A stretch of DNA of 64,000 nucleotides from Rhodalgimonas zhirmunskyi (GCA_030848925.1 JANFFA010000001.1:434001-498000); one strand, 5' to 3'; shown: positions 9,054 through 18,608, numbered from the stretch's first letter. The notes: a model not told the origin generated them from the letters alone. Program-made: numbers and translations.

Positions 9054-10466
9054 ATGGCCAATCCGAAAATCTATGCCGGTGCGAAGCTGCGAGAAACGCG
9101 GCGCAGGCTGGGCCTGACCCAGAAGGATTTCGCGGCAAAGCTGGGCGTGTCCCTGCCCTATCTGAACCAGATGGAGAACAACAAGCGCCCGGTCAGCACC
9201 ACGGTCGTTCTGGCGCTGGCGCAGGAGTTCGGCTTTGACGTGACCGAACTGTCGAGCGGCGACAGTGAGCGGCTGGTGTCGGACATGCGCGAGGCGATGG
9301 CCGATCCGGTGTTTGCCGACGACCCGCCGCCCCTGGCCGACCTGCGCCTGACGGCGTCGAATGCGCCGGGTTTGGCGCGGGCGTTCCTGCACCTGCACCG
9401 GGCCTATCGCCAGACCCACGAGCGGTTGGCCAGCCTTGACGAGGCGCTGGGGCGCGAGGATGCGCGGATGCCCGACTCGTCCAGATTGGCCAGCCCATGG
9501 GACGAGGTGCGCGACTTTTTCCATTATTGCGACAACTACATCGATGCCGTCGACCGCGCCGCCGAGCATTTTGCCGCCCAAGCCGGGCCCGAGGGCATCG
9601 CCGCATTGGCCCGACGCGCGTTCACCGCCGAGGGGATCACGGTTGCGGAGGCCGATACCGACGCGCTGCGCCGGTATGATCCGGCAACGCGCACGATCAC
9701 GCTTTCGACCCGCACTGCGCCGCAGACGCGCAGTTTCCAGCTGTTGTTGCAACTGGCGCTGCTCAAGCAGGACAATCTGATCGAGGCGACGCTGGATCTG
9801 GCCCGGTTTCAGAGCGAGGAAGCGCGCGCCATCGCCAAGATCGGGCTGGCCAACTATTTCGCCGGGGCGACGCTGATGCCTTATGCGCGGTTCCTCAAGG
9901 CGGCGCAGGAGACGCGGCACGATCTGGAACGGCTGGCGATGATGTTCGGCGCGTCGATCGAGCAGGTGGCGCATCGGTTGTCGACGCTGCAACGGCCCGG
10001 CGCGAAGGGCGTGCCGTTCTTCTTTGTGCGGGTGGATCAGGCCGGGACGATCACCAAGCGCCATTCCGCGACGCGGCTGCAATTCGCGCGGTTTGGCGGG
10101 GCCTGCCCCTTGTGGAACGTGCACCGGGCGTTTGAAACGCCGGGGCGATTCTTGCGCCAGTTGGCCGAGACGCCCGATGGGGTGCGCTACATCTCGATTG
10201 CGCGGGATGTGAGCAAGTCGGGGGGCAGTTTCGGCGCGCCGGTGCGCCGCTATGCGATCGGGCTGGGATGCGAGGTGGCCCATGCCGGGAGCCTTGTCTA
10301 TGCCGATGGGCTGGACGTGAGCGAGCGGATGGCGTTCGAACCGATCGGCATTTCCTGCCGGATCTGTGAGCGGGCGCATTGTCATCAACGCTCGGTCCCG
10401 CCGTTGGAGCGGCGGTTGTCGATTGATGCCGACCGGCGCGGCGTGCTGCCCTATGAGGTGGGGTGA
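9054..10466 (+). CDS. pccR: ScfR-family transcription regulator (PccR-like)
   Basis: Regulator of 470 residues in the short-chain fatty acyl-CoA regulator family, which senses acyl-CoA intermediates; the R. sphaeroides member PccR controls propionyl-CoA carboxylase. Residues about 8-65 are an XRE-type helix-turn-helix (KLRETRRRLGLTQKDFAAKLGVSLPYLNQMENNKRP). A long middle region resembles the ImmA/IrrE (M78) domain but lacks an HExxH zinc motif, so protease activity is unlikely. The C-terminal DUF2083-type domain has the cysteine-rich family hallmark SCRICERAHCHQRSVPPL. AGGAG precedes the ATG. Its stop overlaps the start of the following hydrolase gene (ATGA). Confidence 0.88.
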   Translation: MANPKIYAGAKLRETRRRLGLTQKDFAAKLGVSLPYLNQMENNKRPVSTTVVLALAQEFGFDVTELSSGDSERLVSDMREAMADPVFADDPPPLADLRLTASNAPGLARAFLHLHRAYRQTHERLASLDEALGREDARMPDSSRLASPWDEVRDFFHYCDNYIDAVDRAAEHFAAQAGPEGIAALARRAFTAEGITVAEADTDALRRYDPATRTITLSTRTAPQTRSFQLLLQLALLKQDNLIEATLDLARFQSEEARAIAKIGLANYFAGATLMPYARFLKAAQETRHDLERLAMMFGASIEQVAHRLSTLQRPGAKGVPFFFVRVDQAGTITKRHSATRLQFARFGGACPLWNVHRAFETPGRFLRQLAETPDGVRYISIARDVSKSGGSFGAPVRRYAIGLGCEVAHAGSLVYADGLDVSERMAFEPIGISCRICERAHCHQRSVPPLERRLSIDADRRGVLPYEVG

Positions 10467-11263
10467 TGCTGAAGGCCGGGGTTGCCGTTTTAGTCATGGC
10501 GCTGGGCGGGTTGTTCGGGCTTGGCCGGGTGGAACGGGCGGCGGTCTATCCGTTCGATGCGACGCGGGTGGCGCCTGAGGCGCTGGGCCTCGACCTGCGG
10601 GAAGTGGTGTTCGAGAGCGGCGGTGAGCGGCTGATCCTGTGGGTGGCCGAGGCCGCGCCGGGCAAGCCGGTGATCCTTTATTTCCACGGCAATGCGGGCA
10701 ATCTGGCGGCGCGCGCGGGGCGGTTTGCGCAGTTTCGCGCGCGTGGGTATGGGGTTGTGGCGCTGGGATATCGCGGCTCGTCCGGGTCGAGCGGCACGCC
10801 TTCGGAGCGCAACATCGCGTTCGATGCCGGGCGGGTGTTTACGCGGATCGGTGCGTATGGCGCGGGGCCGGTGGTGATCTATGGCGAGAGCCTTGGCACG
10901 GCGGTGGCCTTGGCGGCGGTAGAACGCGCGAGGCGGCAACCGGCGGCAGTGGTGTTGGAAGCGCCGTTCACGTCGGTGAAAGCGGTGGCGCGGCAGGCCT
11001 ATCCCGAGTTGGACGCGTGGATCGACAAGATGGAGAGCGAGTGGGATTCGCTGGCACGGGTGAAGAAGCTGCGCGCGCCGGTGATGGTGATCCATGGGCG
11101 CGCGGATGCGGTGATTCCGTTCGAGATGGGGCGCGCCGTTTACGAGGCGGCCGGGTCGTCGGAAAAGCGATTTCGCGCGGTGGCGGGCGGCGGGCATACC
11201 GACCCGTGGCGCAGGGATGTTTTGGGCGATCTTTGGGGGTTCATCGACGCGTTTGGGTCGTGA
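10463..11263 (+). CDS. Alpha/beta hydrolase, membrane-anchored (BEM46/ABHD-like)
   Basis: Hydrolase of 266 residues. An N-terminal hydrophobic segment (VAVLVMALGGLFGLG) is likely a membrane anchor or uncleaved signal. The catalytic domain shows the oxyanion-type motif YFHGNAGN, the nucleophile elbow GESLG (Ser near residue 143), an acid in HGRADAVIPF and the histidine in GGGHTDPW, so the triad is complete. Serine aminopeptidase S33/BEM46-like members act on esters or lipids; the substrate here is unknown. It overlaps pccR by 4 bp and is probably co-translated with it. Confidence 0.85.
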   Translation: MMLKAGVAVLVMALGGLFGLGRVERAAVYPFDATRVAPEALGLDLREVVFESGGERLILWVAEAAPGKPVILYFHGNAGNLAARAGRFAQFRARGYGVVALGYRGSSGSSGTPSERNIAFDAGRVFTRIGAYGAGPVVIYGESLGTAVALAAVERARRQPAAVVLEAPFTSVKAVARQAYPELDAWIDKMESEWDSLARVKKLRAPVMVIHGRADAVIPFEMGRAVYEAAGSSEKRFRAVAGGGHTDPWRRDVLGDLWGFIDAFGS

Positions 11264-11327
11264 GACCGCGAGGATGAGCAAGCTGTGAGGGCCTTTCGGC
11301 ACGGTTTTAGCCTGAAGCCTGCGGATG

Positions 11328-11368
11328 AAAAAGGCCCCGTGCGGCCCTTGATGGGCGCGCGGGGCCTT
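11328..11368 (-). terminator. Intrinsic terminator after the YdcH-like gene
   Basis: Minus-strand hairpin with arms AAGGCCCC and GGGGCCTT and a run of five T. It lies between the converging hydrolase and DUF465 genes; the T-run favours termination of the leftward transcript. Confidence 0.75.
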
Positions 11369-11414
11369 CTCATCGCCGTGCAAGTCCCCTTTGCACGGCG
11401 GTGTCTGTGTGGCC

Positions 11415-11657
11415 TTAGGCCTCGGCGGTGAGCATGCCGTAGATTTCGTCCTTGAGGGCGGCGCGCTTTTTGCGCAGCTCGTTCTCGGCCTCGTCGCTCA
11501 TCGGCTCGACGTTGGTTTCGGCGCGGTGCACCGCGCGGTTCACCTCGTGATACTCATCCGCCAGCTTGGCGAAATGGGCGTTCGCGGTTTTCAGTTCATC
11601 CATGCGAGCGGTGTGCTCGGGGAATTCTGCGTCGAGTTCGTGTGGGGTATGTGACAT
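11415..11657 (-). CDS. YdcH-like DUF465 protein
   Basis: An 80-residue helical protein starting MSHTPHELDAEFPEH. It belongs to the DUF465/YdcH family of small coiled-coil proteins (the first helix contains HELDAEFPEHTARMDELK, the second RKKRAALKDEIYGML). The ATG at 11657 has AGGAGG upstream; a longer frame to 11702 adds unrelated sequence. Function unknown in the family. It is a single-gene unit with its own terminator. Confidence 0.85.
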   Translation of the reverse strand: MSHTPHELDAEFPEHTARMDELKTANAHFAKLADEYHEVNRAVHRAETNVEPMSDEAENELRKKRAALKDEIYGMLTAEA

Positions 11658-11776
11658 GGTTGCGTTTCCTCCTGTCGTGTTGCGTCGAACGAGTATTGCC
11701 AAGGCCGCGCGCGAACGGCTTTGACCTCGATCAAGCGGGGGGCGATCGGAACAAAAATCAGGACAAGAATCGGGGC

Positions 11777-12781
11777 CTAGATCGTGTAGACCCGCGCGGC
11801 TGTGCCCACGAACATCGCCTCTTGCGCGGCGGCGTCGTAGGGCGCGGCGAGTTTCTTGAGCGCGTTCCAGAGCACCGGGTAAGAGACCGAGTATTTGTCC
11901 ACCGGGAAGTTCGATTCGAACATGCAGCGGTCGGGGCCGAATTCGGCGATCATGTGAGCATAGTATTTCTCATGCGCCTCGACGATCTCGTCCGAAGAAG
12001 GCGGCGGGCCGTCGCGGGTATCCCAGCCAAAGCCGTTGGTGGGCATCGCCAGCCCACCCAGTTTGGCGATCACGTTGGGGCATTCGGCGAGGGCCGACAT
12101 TTCGTCCTGCCACTCGGAAAACCGCGCGTCACGCTTGCCGGTAAAGCGGCCCACGCCCATCGGCGTGCCGAAGTGATCGAGGATCAGCGTGGTGTCGGGC
12201 ACGGCGCGGGCCAGCGACAAAAATTCGCGGTTCTGCGGGTGGAAATGCCATGTGTCATAGGTCAAGCCACGCGTGCCCAGATGCGCGACGCCGCGCTGGA
12301 AATCGGGATCGAGGTAGAGGTGCTGAATGGGTTGGCCCGCGAATTGCAGGATGTCGCGTTCTTCATCCCACGCGCCGGCGTGACGGATGCCGCGAAACCG
12401 GGGTGAAGCTGCGGCATGGGCATCGAGCACCGTATCCAGCGTTTCGATCGGCAGGGTCAGGTTGGCGTGGGCGACGATAGCGGCGATCTGTGGGCGGGCG
12501 GGCGTTTGCGCGACCTCTTGCGCCATGGCTTCGACATAGGTGGTTTCGGCCACCGGGGCCATCGGCTCGGGCGAATTGCGTTGATAGCCCGCGCCGCATT
12601 CGATGAAGACGGTTTTCGTAACGTTGTGACCGGATTCGAAATCGGCGAAGAATTCGGGCAGCTCATAGCGGCTGCCGTGGCGCATCGGCCAGAGGTGGTG
12701 ATGCGGATCGATGATCTCGCGCTTGGGGTCGATGATCTCTTCGGTGTGGCTGGCGAGCCATTCGGCGTGATTTTCGCGCAT
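11777..12781 (-). CDS. Amidohydrolase-family protein (TIM-barrel lactonase type)
   Basis: A 334-residue metal-dependent hydrolase of the amidohydrolase-2 family, which contains 2-pyrone-4,6-dicarboxylate lactonase, L-fucono-lactonase and related decarboxylases. The metal-binding signature IIDPHHHLW is near the N terminus, preceded by an imperfect echo (IIDPKREIIDP). HFHPQNREFL and LILDHFGTPMG in the middle and FESNFPVDK near the C terminus are typical metal and catalytic segments of the group. No signal peptide. The nuclease gene lies 70 bp upstream on the same strand. Exact substrate unknown. Confidence 0.82.
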   Translation of the reverse strand: MRENHAEWLASHTEEIIDPKREIIDPHHHLWPMRHGSRYELPEFFADFESGHNVTKTVFIECGAGYQRNSPEPMAPVAETTYVEAMAQEVAQTPARPQIAAIVAHANLTLPIETLDTVLDAHAAASPRFRGIRHAGAWDEERDILQFAGQPIQHLYLDPDFQRGVAHLGTRGLTYDTWHFHPQNREFLSLARAVPDTTLILDHFGTPMGVGRFTGKRDARFSEWQDEMSALAECPNVIAKLGGLAMPTNGFGWDTRDGPPPSSDEIVEAHEKYYAHMIAEFGPDRCMFESNFPVDKYSVSYPVLWNALKKLAAPYDAAAQEAMFVGTAARVYTI

Positions 12782-12851
12782 GTTGTGTCCTCCCTGCCCT
12801 GACTGTGCGGCGCAGGTGGCGTTCGGGCAAATGTTTCGTGGCGTCGAAACG

Positions 12852-13523
12852 TCAGGAGCGGGCCTTGCGCCAGCCGGCGGCGCGGGCCTCGGATTCGGAG
12901 CAGAACCAACGCTCGCCCTTGGCGGGACTGATCCGCGTGTCGCCGTAGTAGCGCTGATGCGGGAGGTGATAGATATGCTCGCCCTTGCGGTTGATATTGC
13001 CCTTGATCACGCAGGCGGCCTTGGGCGGGGTTTGCGCGCTGGCAAGGCGGTGCGCCTTGCGCCATGCGGCGGGCGATTGCACTTGCATGGTCCAAAGCCC
13101 CACGTCGCGGCGGCGCGCGGCCTCTTCCAGTGCCACGTAGTCACGCGAATACTTGCGATAGGCAAAGGCGAGGCCCTCGCTGACCAGCACTTCGCCCATA
13201 TCGCGACCGGAAACGCGACAACGCGCAAGGGTGCGGTCGTAGCGATCGGTGCCTTCGACCTTACATCGCGCGGTTTTGCCGTCGAACAGCGCGGCGGCGC
13301 GGGTCGAAACCCAAGCGCCACAGGCAAACGGCACACCTTTTTGCCCTGTCTTGCAGGTCTGATCCTGTTCGGGCGCGTCGATCCCAGTCAGGCGGATGGT
13401 GTAGGCCCCCATCCGCGCGGTATCGCCGTCGATCATCCTGACGGGACCGACAAGGCTGTCAGGCTGCGCGGCGAACAGCGGACTTGCCGCGAGCAGCAGC
13501 AGGGAAACGAAAAGTCTTAACAT
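12852..13523 (-). CDS. Secreted thermonuclease-family (SNase-like) protein
   Basis: A 223-residue protein with a signal peptide ([20 protein letters not shown]). Residues about 25-145 form a staphylococcal-nuclease-like OB fold: [25 protein letters not shown] carries the metal-binding Asp residues, and the catalytic-type arginine region follows in [10 protein letters not shown]. Six cysteines suggest disulfides. The C-terminal 60 residues ([15 protein letters not shown] to [15 protein letters not shown]) match the cold-shock/excalibur-like tail often fused to SNase domains. Likely a periplasmic or extracellular nuclease. Confidence 0.87.
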   Translation of the reverse strand: MLRLFVSLLLLAASPLFAAQPDSLVGPVRMIDGDTARMGAYTIRLTGIDAPEQDQTCKTGQKGVPFACGAWVSTRAAALFDGKTARCKVEGTDRYDRTLARCRVSGRDMGEVLVSEGLAFAYRKYSRDYVALEEAARRRDVGLWTMQVQSPAAWRKAHRLASAQTPPKAACVIKGNINRKGEHIYHLPHQRYYGDTRISPAKGERWFCSESEARAAGWRKARS

Positions 13524-13837
13524 TTGGTTAATTTACCATTTTCCGCGTTAATCTTCAATGTTCAGAAGGCGGTGATTGTGCGGCAAAACAGTGAAGGTGA
13601 TACGGCAGGAGTGCGGCGTATGAATATGATGTTATTATATATTTAGGGAATGGCGAGGGGCGCGAACACCTTTGCGTTCCATGCTTTGCGATGGACCGCC
13701 CGAGTGCGACCCCGAGACGGCATAGGCCGGATTTGATAGGTGAATCTGTGTCGAGATGGGCCGCGGCGCGGCGATCGGCCCAGAAAAAAAAGGAGGGCTA
13801 AAAGCCCCCCTTTTCGATCGGTTTCAAAGCGCCGGGA
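13524..13837. other. Intergenic region, 314 bp
   Basis: Between the cyclophilin terminator and the nuclease promoter. It holds a short AT-rich patch around 13628-13648 but no coding frame, repeat or RNA that I can support beyond the terminator at 13784-13814. Confidence 0.5.
13784..13814 (-). terminator. Intrinsic terminator after the cyclophilin pair
   Basis: Minus-strand hairpin AAGGGGGGC-TTTT-AGCCCTCCTT followed by eight T, 24 bp past the stop of the secreted cyclophilin gene. Confidence 0.85.
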
Positions 13838-14389
13838 TCAGTCGGTGACGGTGACCTTTGTCATCATGTCGGGCTTGCCCGTCACTTCACCGTTGCGACC
13901 CGAGCCGCGCTTGATGGCGTCAACCACGTCCATGCCTTCGGTCACCTCGCCCACGACGGTATACTGGCCATCGAGATGGCCTGCCGGGGCGAACATGATG
14001 AAGAACTGCGAGTTGGCGCTGTCGGGGCTTTGCGAACGGGCCATGCCGACGGTGCCGCGCTGGAAACTCTTGTCCGAGAATTCGGCCTTGAGATCGGGCT
14101 TGGAGGAACCGCCACGCCCGGCCATGCGCATATCGCCGCCCATTTTGCCGAATTCGACGTCGCCAGTTTGCGCCATGAAGCCATTGATCACGCGGTGGAA
14201 GACGACGCCGTCATAGGCGCCCTCTTTGGCCAGATCGGTGATCTGCTTTACGTGGTTCGGGGCGACGTCTTCGAACAGGTCGATGTGGACGGTGCCGTTG
14301 GCCTCGCCCGCGACTTCGATATCGAGGCCGGTGGCGAGCGCCGGAGAGGCCGCACCAAGGGCGGCCACGAGGACAAGATTACGCAACAT
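13838..14389 (-). CDS. ppiA: Periplasmic peptidyl-prolyl cis-trans isomerase (cyclophilin)
   Basis: Cyclophilin of 183 residues with a signal peptide (MLRNLVLVAALGAASPALA-TG), so it acts on proline bonds of periplasmic proteins. The core has VFHRVINGFMAQTGDVEFG, with the active-site Phe and Arg, and the FSDKSFQRGTVGMARSQSPDSANSQFFIMF strand pair. Its start overlaps the end of the upstream cytoplasmic cyclophilin gene by 11 bp. The two proteins share most core motifs and look like a duplication that later gained a signal peptide. Confidence 0.93.
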   Translation of the reverse strand: MLRNLVLVAALGAASPALATGLDIEVAGEANGTVHIDLFEDVAPNHVKQITDLAKEGAYDGVVFHRVINGFMAQTGDVEFGKMGGDMRMAGRGGSSKPDLKAEFSDKSFQRGTVGMARSQSPDSANSQFFIMFAPAGHLDGQYTVVGEVTEGMDVVDAIKRGSGRNGEVTGKPDMMTKVTVTD

Positions 14390-14888
14390 CGGCGGCCACC
14401 TTCACGCTGATCATGCGATCGGGGTTTACGGGCGGTTCGCCCTTTTCGATCGCGTCGACATGCTCCATCCCCGAGGTGACCTGCCCGTAGACGGTGTATT
14501 GGCCGTTGAGGAAGTCGTTGTCCTTGAAGTTGATGAAGAACTGCGAATTGGCGCTGTTGGGGTTTTGCGAGCGTGCCGCGCCAAGGGTGCCGCGGGCGTG
14601 CGGAATACGGCTGAACTCGGCCGGGAGATCGGGGTGCTCACTGCCGCCGGTGCCGGCGCGGCCGGGGTTGTAGTCTTTTTCCATGTTGGCGTGCTGCACA
14701 TCGCCGGTCTGGGCCATGAAGCCGGGGATGACGCGGTGGAAGGCGACGTTGTCATAGGCACCAGCGCGGGCCAGGTCCTTCATCCGTTCGCAATGCTTTG
14801 GCGCCACGTCGGGCATCAGTTCGATCACGACGGTGCCGTCCTTCAGCTCCATCAGGATGGTGTTCTCGGGGTCCTTGTAGTCGGCCAT
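14379..14888 (-). CDS. ppiB: Cytoplasmic peptidyl-prolyl cis-trans isomerase (cyclophilin)
   Basis: Cyclophilin of 169 residues without signal peptide, start MADYKDPENTILMELKDG. Active-site segments VAFHRVIPGFMAQTGDV and SANSQFFINFKDNDFLNGQYTVYGQV are intact. I place the start at 14888, preceded by AGGAGAG; the frame stays open far upstream over the divergent pgk gene, which is coincidental. First gene of a two-cyclophilin unit. Confidence 0.94.
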   Translation of the reverse strand: MADYKDPENTILMELKDGTVVIELMPDVAPKHCERMKDLARAGAYDNVAFHRVIPGFMAQTGDVQHANMEKDYNPGRAGTGGSEHPDLPAEFSRIPHARGTLGAARSQNPNSANSQFFINFKDNDFLNGQYTVYGQVTSGMEHVDAIEKGEPPVNPDRMISVKVAADVA

Positions 14889-15047
14889 TGTGCGGCTCTC
14901 CTCATATGAATTCCGACCTCTACCTATGCAACGGGCCGCGCCGCGGCAAGCCGGACAGTTGACGAAGCGCCCCGGCTTGGCCAAAAGCGGCCCCGAGAGA
15001 AGGGAGCGGGGACGGAAATCGCCGCCGCAGAACGGATGGGAAAGACG

Positions 15048-16232
15048 ATGGGCTGGAAGACACTCGACGACATGGACCTCAAGGGCAAGCGGGTGCTGAC
15101 CCGGGTGGACATCAACGTGCCGGTCAAGAACGGCGTCGTGACCGATGACACCCGCATTCGCCGCATTGCGCCCACCATCGACGATATCATCGCGCGTGGC
15201 GGCAAGCCGATCCTGCTGGCGCATTTCGGGCGGCCCAAGGGCAAGGTGGTGCTCGACATGAGCCTGCGGGTGACACTCGAGGCCCTGCGCACGGCGCTGG
15301 GCCATAGCGTGACCTTCGTGGAAACGCTGGAGGCGGCAGAGAACCGCACCGAGGAAACCCAATCGGCCGAGGTGCTGCTGCTGGAGAACATCCGCTTTCA
15401 TCCGGGTGAAGAAGCCAATGACCCCGCATTCGCAAAGCGGTTGGCCGGGCTGGGAGATGTCTATGTCAACGATGCGTTTTCCGCCGCGCACCGTGCCCAT
15501 GCCTCGACCGAGGGGATCACGCATTTCCTGCCCTCTTGCGCGGGGCGTTTGATGCAGGCCGAGCTTGAGGCGCTGGACGCGGCCCTTGGCAAACCCAAGC
15601 GGCCCGTGGTGGCCGTGGTGGGCGGTGCGAAAGTGTCGACCAAGCTGGACCTGCTGGGCAACCTCGTGAGCCGGGTCGATGCGCTGGTCATCGGGGGCGG
15701 CATGGCGAATACGTTCCTGGCCGCGCAGGGAATCGACGTGGGCAAATCGCTCTGTGAGCACGAGATGGCCGACACGGCACGCGAGATCATGGAGAAGGCC
15801 CGCACGGCGGGCTGCGAGATCATCCTGCCCACCGACATTGTCGTGGCGCGCGAGTTCGCTGCCGGGGCGGAACATGAGGTTCTGCCAGTGGGGGCCTGCC
15901 CGGGGGATGCGATGATCCTCGATGCGGGGCCAGAGACGGTGAAGCGCGTGGCGGAGGTGTTTGACGGGGCCAAGACCCTGATCTGGAACGGGCCTTTGGG
16001 GGCGTTCGAGATTCCGCCATTCGACATGGCCACCAACGCCGCCGCGACCCATGCGGCAGAGCTGACACGGGCCGGAAAGCTGGTCTCGGTCGCGGGTGGG
16101 GGCGACACGGTTGCGGCGCTGAACCAGTCGGGCTCCGCCGAGGCGTTCACCTATATTTCGACCGCCGGGGGCGCGTTCCTTGAGTGGATGGAAGGCAAGA
16201 CCCTGCCCGGTGTGGCGGCGTTGGAGGCCTGA
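15048..16232 (+). CDS. pgk: Phosphoglycerate kinase
   Basis: Glycolytic and gluconeogenic enzyme that interconverts 1,3-bisphosphoglycerate + ADP and 3-phosphoglycerate + ATP in the cytoplasm. About 394 residues from the ATG at 15048 ([15 protein letters not shown]), which has GGGAAAG just before it; an ATG 12 bp upstream is an alternative. The N-domain shows [11 protein letters not shown], the substrate motif [11 protein letters not shown] and [15 protein letters not shown]. The C-domain shows the nucleotide region [27 protein letters not shown] and the glycine-rich end [17 protein letters not shown]. Divergent from the cyclophilin pair. Confidence 0.96.
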   Translation: MGWKTLDDMDLKGKRVLTRVDINVPVKNGVVTDDTRIRRIAPTIDDIIARGGKPILLAHFGRPKGKVVLDMSLRVTLEALRTALGHSVTFVETLEAAENRTEETQSAEVLLLENIRFHPGEEANDPAFAKRLAGLGDVYVNDAFSAAHRAHASTEGITHFLPSCAGRLMQAELEALDAALGKPKRPVVAVVGGAKVSTKLDLLGNLVSRVDALVIGGGMANTFLAAQGIDVGKSLCEHEMADTAREIMEKARTAGCEIILPTDIVVAREFAAGAEHEVLPVGACPGDAMILDAGPETVKRVAEVFDGAKTLIWNGPLGAFEIPPFDMATNAAATHAAELTRAGKLVSVAGGGDTVAALNQSGSAEAFTYISTAGGAFLEWMEGKTLPGVAALEA

Positions 16233-16273
16233 GCGAAAAGGTCCGACTGGGGCGCTTGTGGCCCCTGTGGGAC

Positions 16274-16308
16274 GCTCCGCGGGGGGTATTTGAAGCCAAG
16301 AAAGAGAG
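16274..16308. repeat. Rhodobacteraceae-type intergenic GGGGTATTT element
   Basis: CTCCGCGGGGGGTATTTGAA followed by GCCAAGAAAGAG. Its form, a GC-rich run then GTATTT then a purine-rich GAAGCCAAGAAAG, resembles a short motif I recall as scattered after genes in many roseobacter genomes. Only one copy is in this window, so repetition cannot be shown here. Confidence 0.35.
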
Positions 16309-16314
16309 CGGGAC

Positions 16315-16341
16315 GCGCGCCGATCAGGGGGCGCGCGCCTT
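16315..16341 (+). terminator. Possible terminator after pgk
   Basis: GCGCGCC, an 8-bp loop and GGCGCGC, followed by GCCTTTC. The T-run is short, so the call is weak. It lies between converging pgk and the thioesterase gene. Confidence 0.35.
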
Positions 16342-16350
16342 TCGGGCAGC

Positions 16351-16797
16351 TTAGCCGCGGATGCCGTCGCGGCCGATCACGGCCATCATGGTGGCGCTGA
16401 GGCGGGCGATGTCGCGGCGCGTGCCGTCATCCTGTTCGACCCAAGCGAGACCTTCGGTGAACAGCAGCGTGCGGCCGGGTTTGACCACCCTGCCCTCGAA
16501 ACCGAAGACCGCGCCCTGCGCGGGGCGAAGCAGCGAGGATTTGAGTTCGACCGTGAGCACGCCCGCGTCTTCGGGCATGAGCGTGAGGGCGGCGAAGCCG
16601 GCGGCGCTGTCCATCGCTGCCGTGACCGCGCCAGCGTGCAGGAAGCCGTGTTGTTGGGTGAAACCCGCGTTGAAGGGCATCGACAGGCGCATGTAGCCCG
16701 GGGCGATCTCTTCGGCGCGCACGCCCATGTTTTGCAGCATCGGCTGCGCCGCGAGGCCGGCCCGTGCGCGGGCTGCATAATCACCGTGGGTCTGCAT
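16351..16797 (-). CDS. PaaI-type hotdog thioesterase
   Basis: Protein of 148 residues with the hotdog fold of the PaaI thioesterase group, which hydrolyses acyl- or aryl-CoA esters. The catalytic helix region FNAGFTQQHGFLHAGAVTAAMDSAAGFAAL carries the HGG/HGF-like turn and acidic residue of the family. ELKSSLLRPAQG follows. Its ATG overlaps the stop of the acyl-CoA dehydrogenase gene by 1 bp (TGATG), so the two are translationally coupled and probably act on related CoA esters. Confidence 0.85.
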   Translation of the reverse strand: MQTHGDYAARARAGLAAQPMLQNMGVRAEEIAPGYMRLSMPFNAGFTQQHGFLHAGAVTAAMDSAAGFAALTLMPEDAGVLTVELKSSLLRPAQGAVFGFEGRVVKPGRTLLFTEGLAWVEQDDGTRRDIARLSATMMAVIGRDGIRG

Positions 16798-18446
16798 CAG
16801 AGCCGCTCCAATATTGCGTCCGTCTCGAGGCCCGAAACCGCGCCGTAGACCCGGCCCCGGCCCGTTTCGCCCAAGCGGGTGGCGATGTAGCCGCCCGCCA
16901 CCGCCGCCGGAGCATCGGTGAGCAGGGTCGCGGCGGTCAGAAGGGTTGCGAGGCTTTCGACGAACCAGCGCGCCTCGCCCTCGTCCGGGAGGCCGGGCCA
17001 GCGGGACAGATGCGTCGCCAGCGCCGCGTCATAGGCGCGGCTTTCGCCCGCGACGGCGGCGAGCGCGTTTTGCAACGCCTCGCGCGCGGCCTGATCCCGC
17101 GCGAGGGCGCGCATCACGTCGAGGCAGATGACGTTGCCGGACCCCTCCCAGATCGAGTTGAGCGGGCTTTCGCGAAACAGCATCGGCAGCGGTGTGTCGT
17201 CGGTGTAGCCGACGCCGCCCAAGCATTCCATCGCCTCGTAAATCACGTTTGGGCAGAGCTTGTTGCCGAGGAACTTGGCCAGCGCCACGGCAATGCGGGC
17301 GAAGGCGCGGTCTGCATCCGAATCGCTGTCGAAGGCGCGGCCAAGGCGGAAGGCCAGCGCGGCGGTGCCTTCGAGATCGAGGGCGAGATCGGCCAGAACG
17401 GCGCGCATCATCGGCTGATCAATCAGGCGGCGCTGGAAGGTGCGGCGGCCTTCGACCCAGTATTTTGCTTCGGCCAGTGCGCCACGCATCAGGCCGGCGG
17501 GCGCGACCGAGGTGCCAAGGCGGGTGTGATGCACCATTTCGATGATGGTCTTGACGCCCCGCCCCGCGTCACCGACGCGGTAGGCCAGCGCATCGTGATA
17601 TTCGATTTCCGACGAAGCATTGGCGCGGTTGCCGAGCTTTTCCTTGAGGCGCATGATCTGGATCGCGTTGCGCTCGCCCTCGAGCCAGCGCGGGACGAGG
17701 AAGCAGGTCAGCCCCTCGGGCGCCTGGGCCAGCGTGAGGAAGCCATCGCACATCGGCGCGGAGCAGAACCACTTGTGCCCGCGGAGACGGTAGGCGCCCT
17801 CGCCCGAGGCCGGATCGGCCACGGCGCGGGTGGTGTTGGCGCGCACGTCCGAGCCGCCCTGTTTTTCGGTCATCGCCATGCCCATGGTTGCAGCGGATTT
17901 CCGGCCGATCGGGGCAATCGTGGTGTCATAAGCGCGCGCGGTGAGTTTCGGGCCCCACGTCGCGGCCAGAGCGGGGGCGTTGGCGGCGAGCGCCGGGACG
18001 GCGGCGTATGTCATAACCAACGGGCAGGTATGGCCCGGCTCGACCTGGCTGGCCATATAGACCATGGCGACATGTTGTGAGTGGCCCGCTTTGGTTTCGC
18101 CCTCCCACGGCGCGGCGGAAAAACCGGCCGTCAGGCTGGTTTGCATCAGCGCGTGATAGCCGGGGTGAAAGCGCACCTCGTCGATCCGCCGCCCCGTGCG
18201 ATCGAAGGTTTCAAGCTTGGGCGGGACGCGATTGGATTCGGCCCCGGCCTCGCGCAGGTCGGCGCTGCCCATGCGCGCGCCGTATGAGCGAAGCGCGGCC
18301 TGATCGGCGCCGGAAAGCTGCGCGTAGTGGCGCAGCATCGGGTCGGTTTGCCATAGATCGGCGCCGGTGCGCGCCGCGGGCTGATTTTCGACCTCGTGGG
18401 TGGGAAGGTGGCTTCGCGGGGCGATTTGAGGGGGGGAATGTGTCAT
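16797..18446 (-). CDS. Acyl-CoA dehydrogenase, AidB-like
   Basis: FAD-dependent acyl-CoA dehydrogenase of 549 residues, most like the AidB group with an extra N-terminal domain (FHPGYHALMQTSLTAGFSAAPW). FAD-binding segments MAMTEKQGGSDVRANTTRA and LRGHKWFCSAPMCDGFLTLAQAPEG are clear, and the C-terminal half has YEAMECLGGVGYTDDTPLPMLFRESPLNSIWEGSGNVICLD, the usual dimer/FAD segment. In E. coli AidB belongs to the adaptive response to alkylation; in roseobacters such genes are often annotated as isovaleryl-CoA-dehydrogenase-like. Substrate not determinable. Coupled to the thioesterase gene. Confidence 0.88.
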   Translation of the reverse strand: MTHSPPQIAPRSHLPTHEVENQPAARTGADLWQTDPMLRHYAQLSGADQAALRSYGARMGSADLREAGAESNRVPPKLETFDRTGRRIDEVRFHPGYHALMQTSLTAGFSAAPWEGETKAGHSQHVAMVYMASQVEPGHTCPLVMTYAAVPALAANAPALAATWGPKLTARAYDTTIAPIGRKSAATMGMAMTEKQGGSDVRANTTRAVADPASGEGAYRLRGHKWFCSAPMCDGFLTLAQAPEGLTCFLVPRWLEGERNAIQIMRLKEKLGNRANASSEIEYHDALAYRVGDAGRGVKTIIEMVHHTRLGTSVAPAGLMRGALAEAKYWVEGRRTFQRRLIDQPMMRAVLADLALDLEGTAALAFRLGRAFDSDSDADRAFARIAVALAKFLGNKLCPNVIYEAMECLGGVGYTDDTPLPMLFRESPLNSIWEGSGNVICLDVMRALARDQAAREALQNALAAVAGESRAYDAALATHLSRWPGLPDEGEARWFVESLATLLTAATLLTDAPAAVAGGYIATRLGETGRGRVYGAVSGLETDAILERL

Positions 18447-18608
18447 TTTGGTCTCTCCTCTTGGGGTGATCCAAGCATTTTTCAGGAAAGCGCAAAAGAG
18501 GATTCACTTCCGAAAACGGCTATGTCAGTATTTACGGAACGTCCCCTTTCAAGAGGGACAAGACGAGGCAGACGAGACGCGCGCAACAGCGCCAAGGGGC
18601 AGGATAGT

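Noticed and set aside
9500-9900. Protease activity for the PccR middle domain
   Set aside because: The region resembles ImmA/IrrE but no HExxH zinc motif is present.
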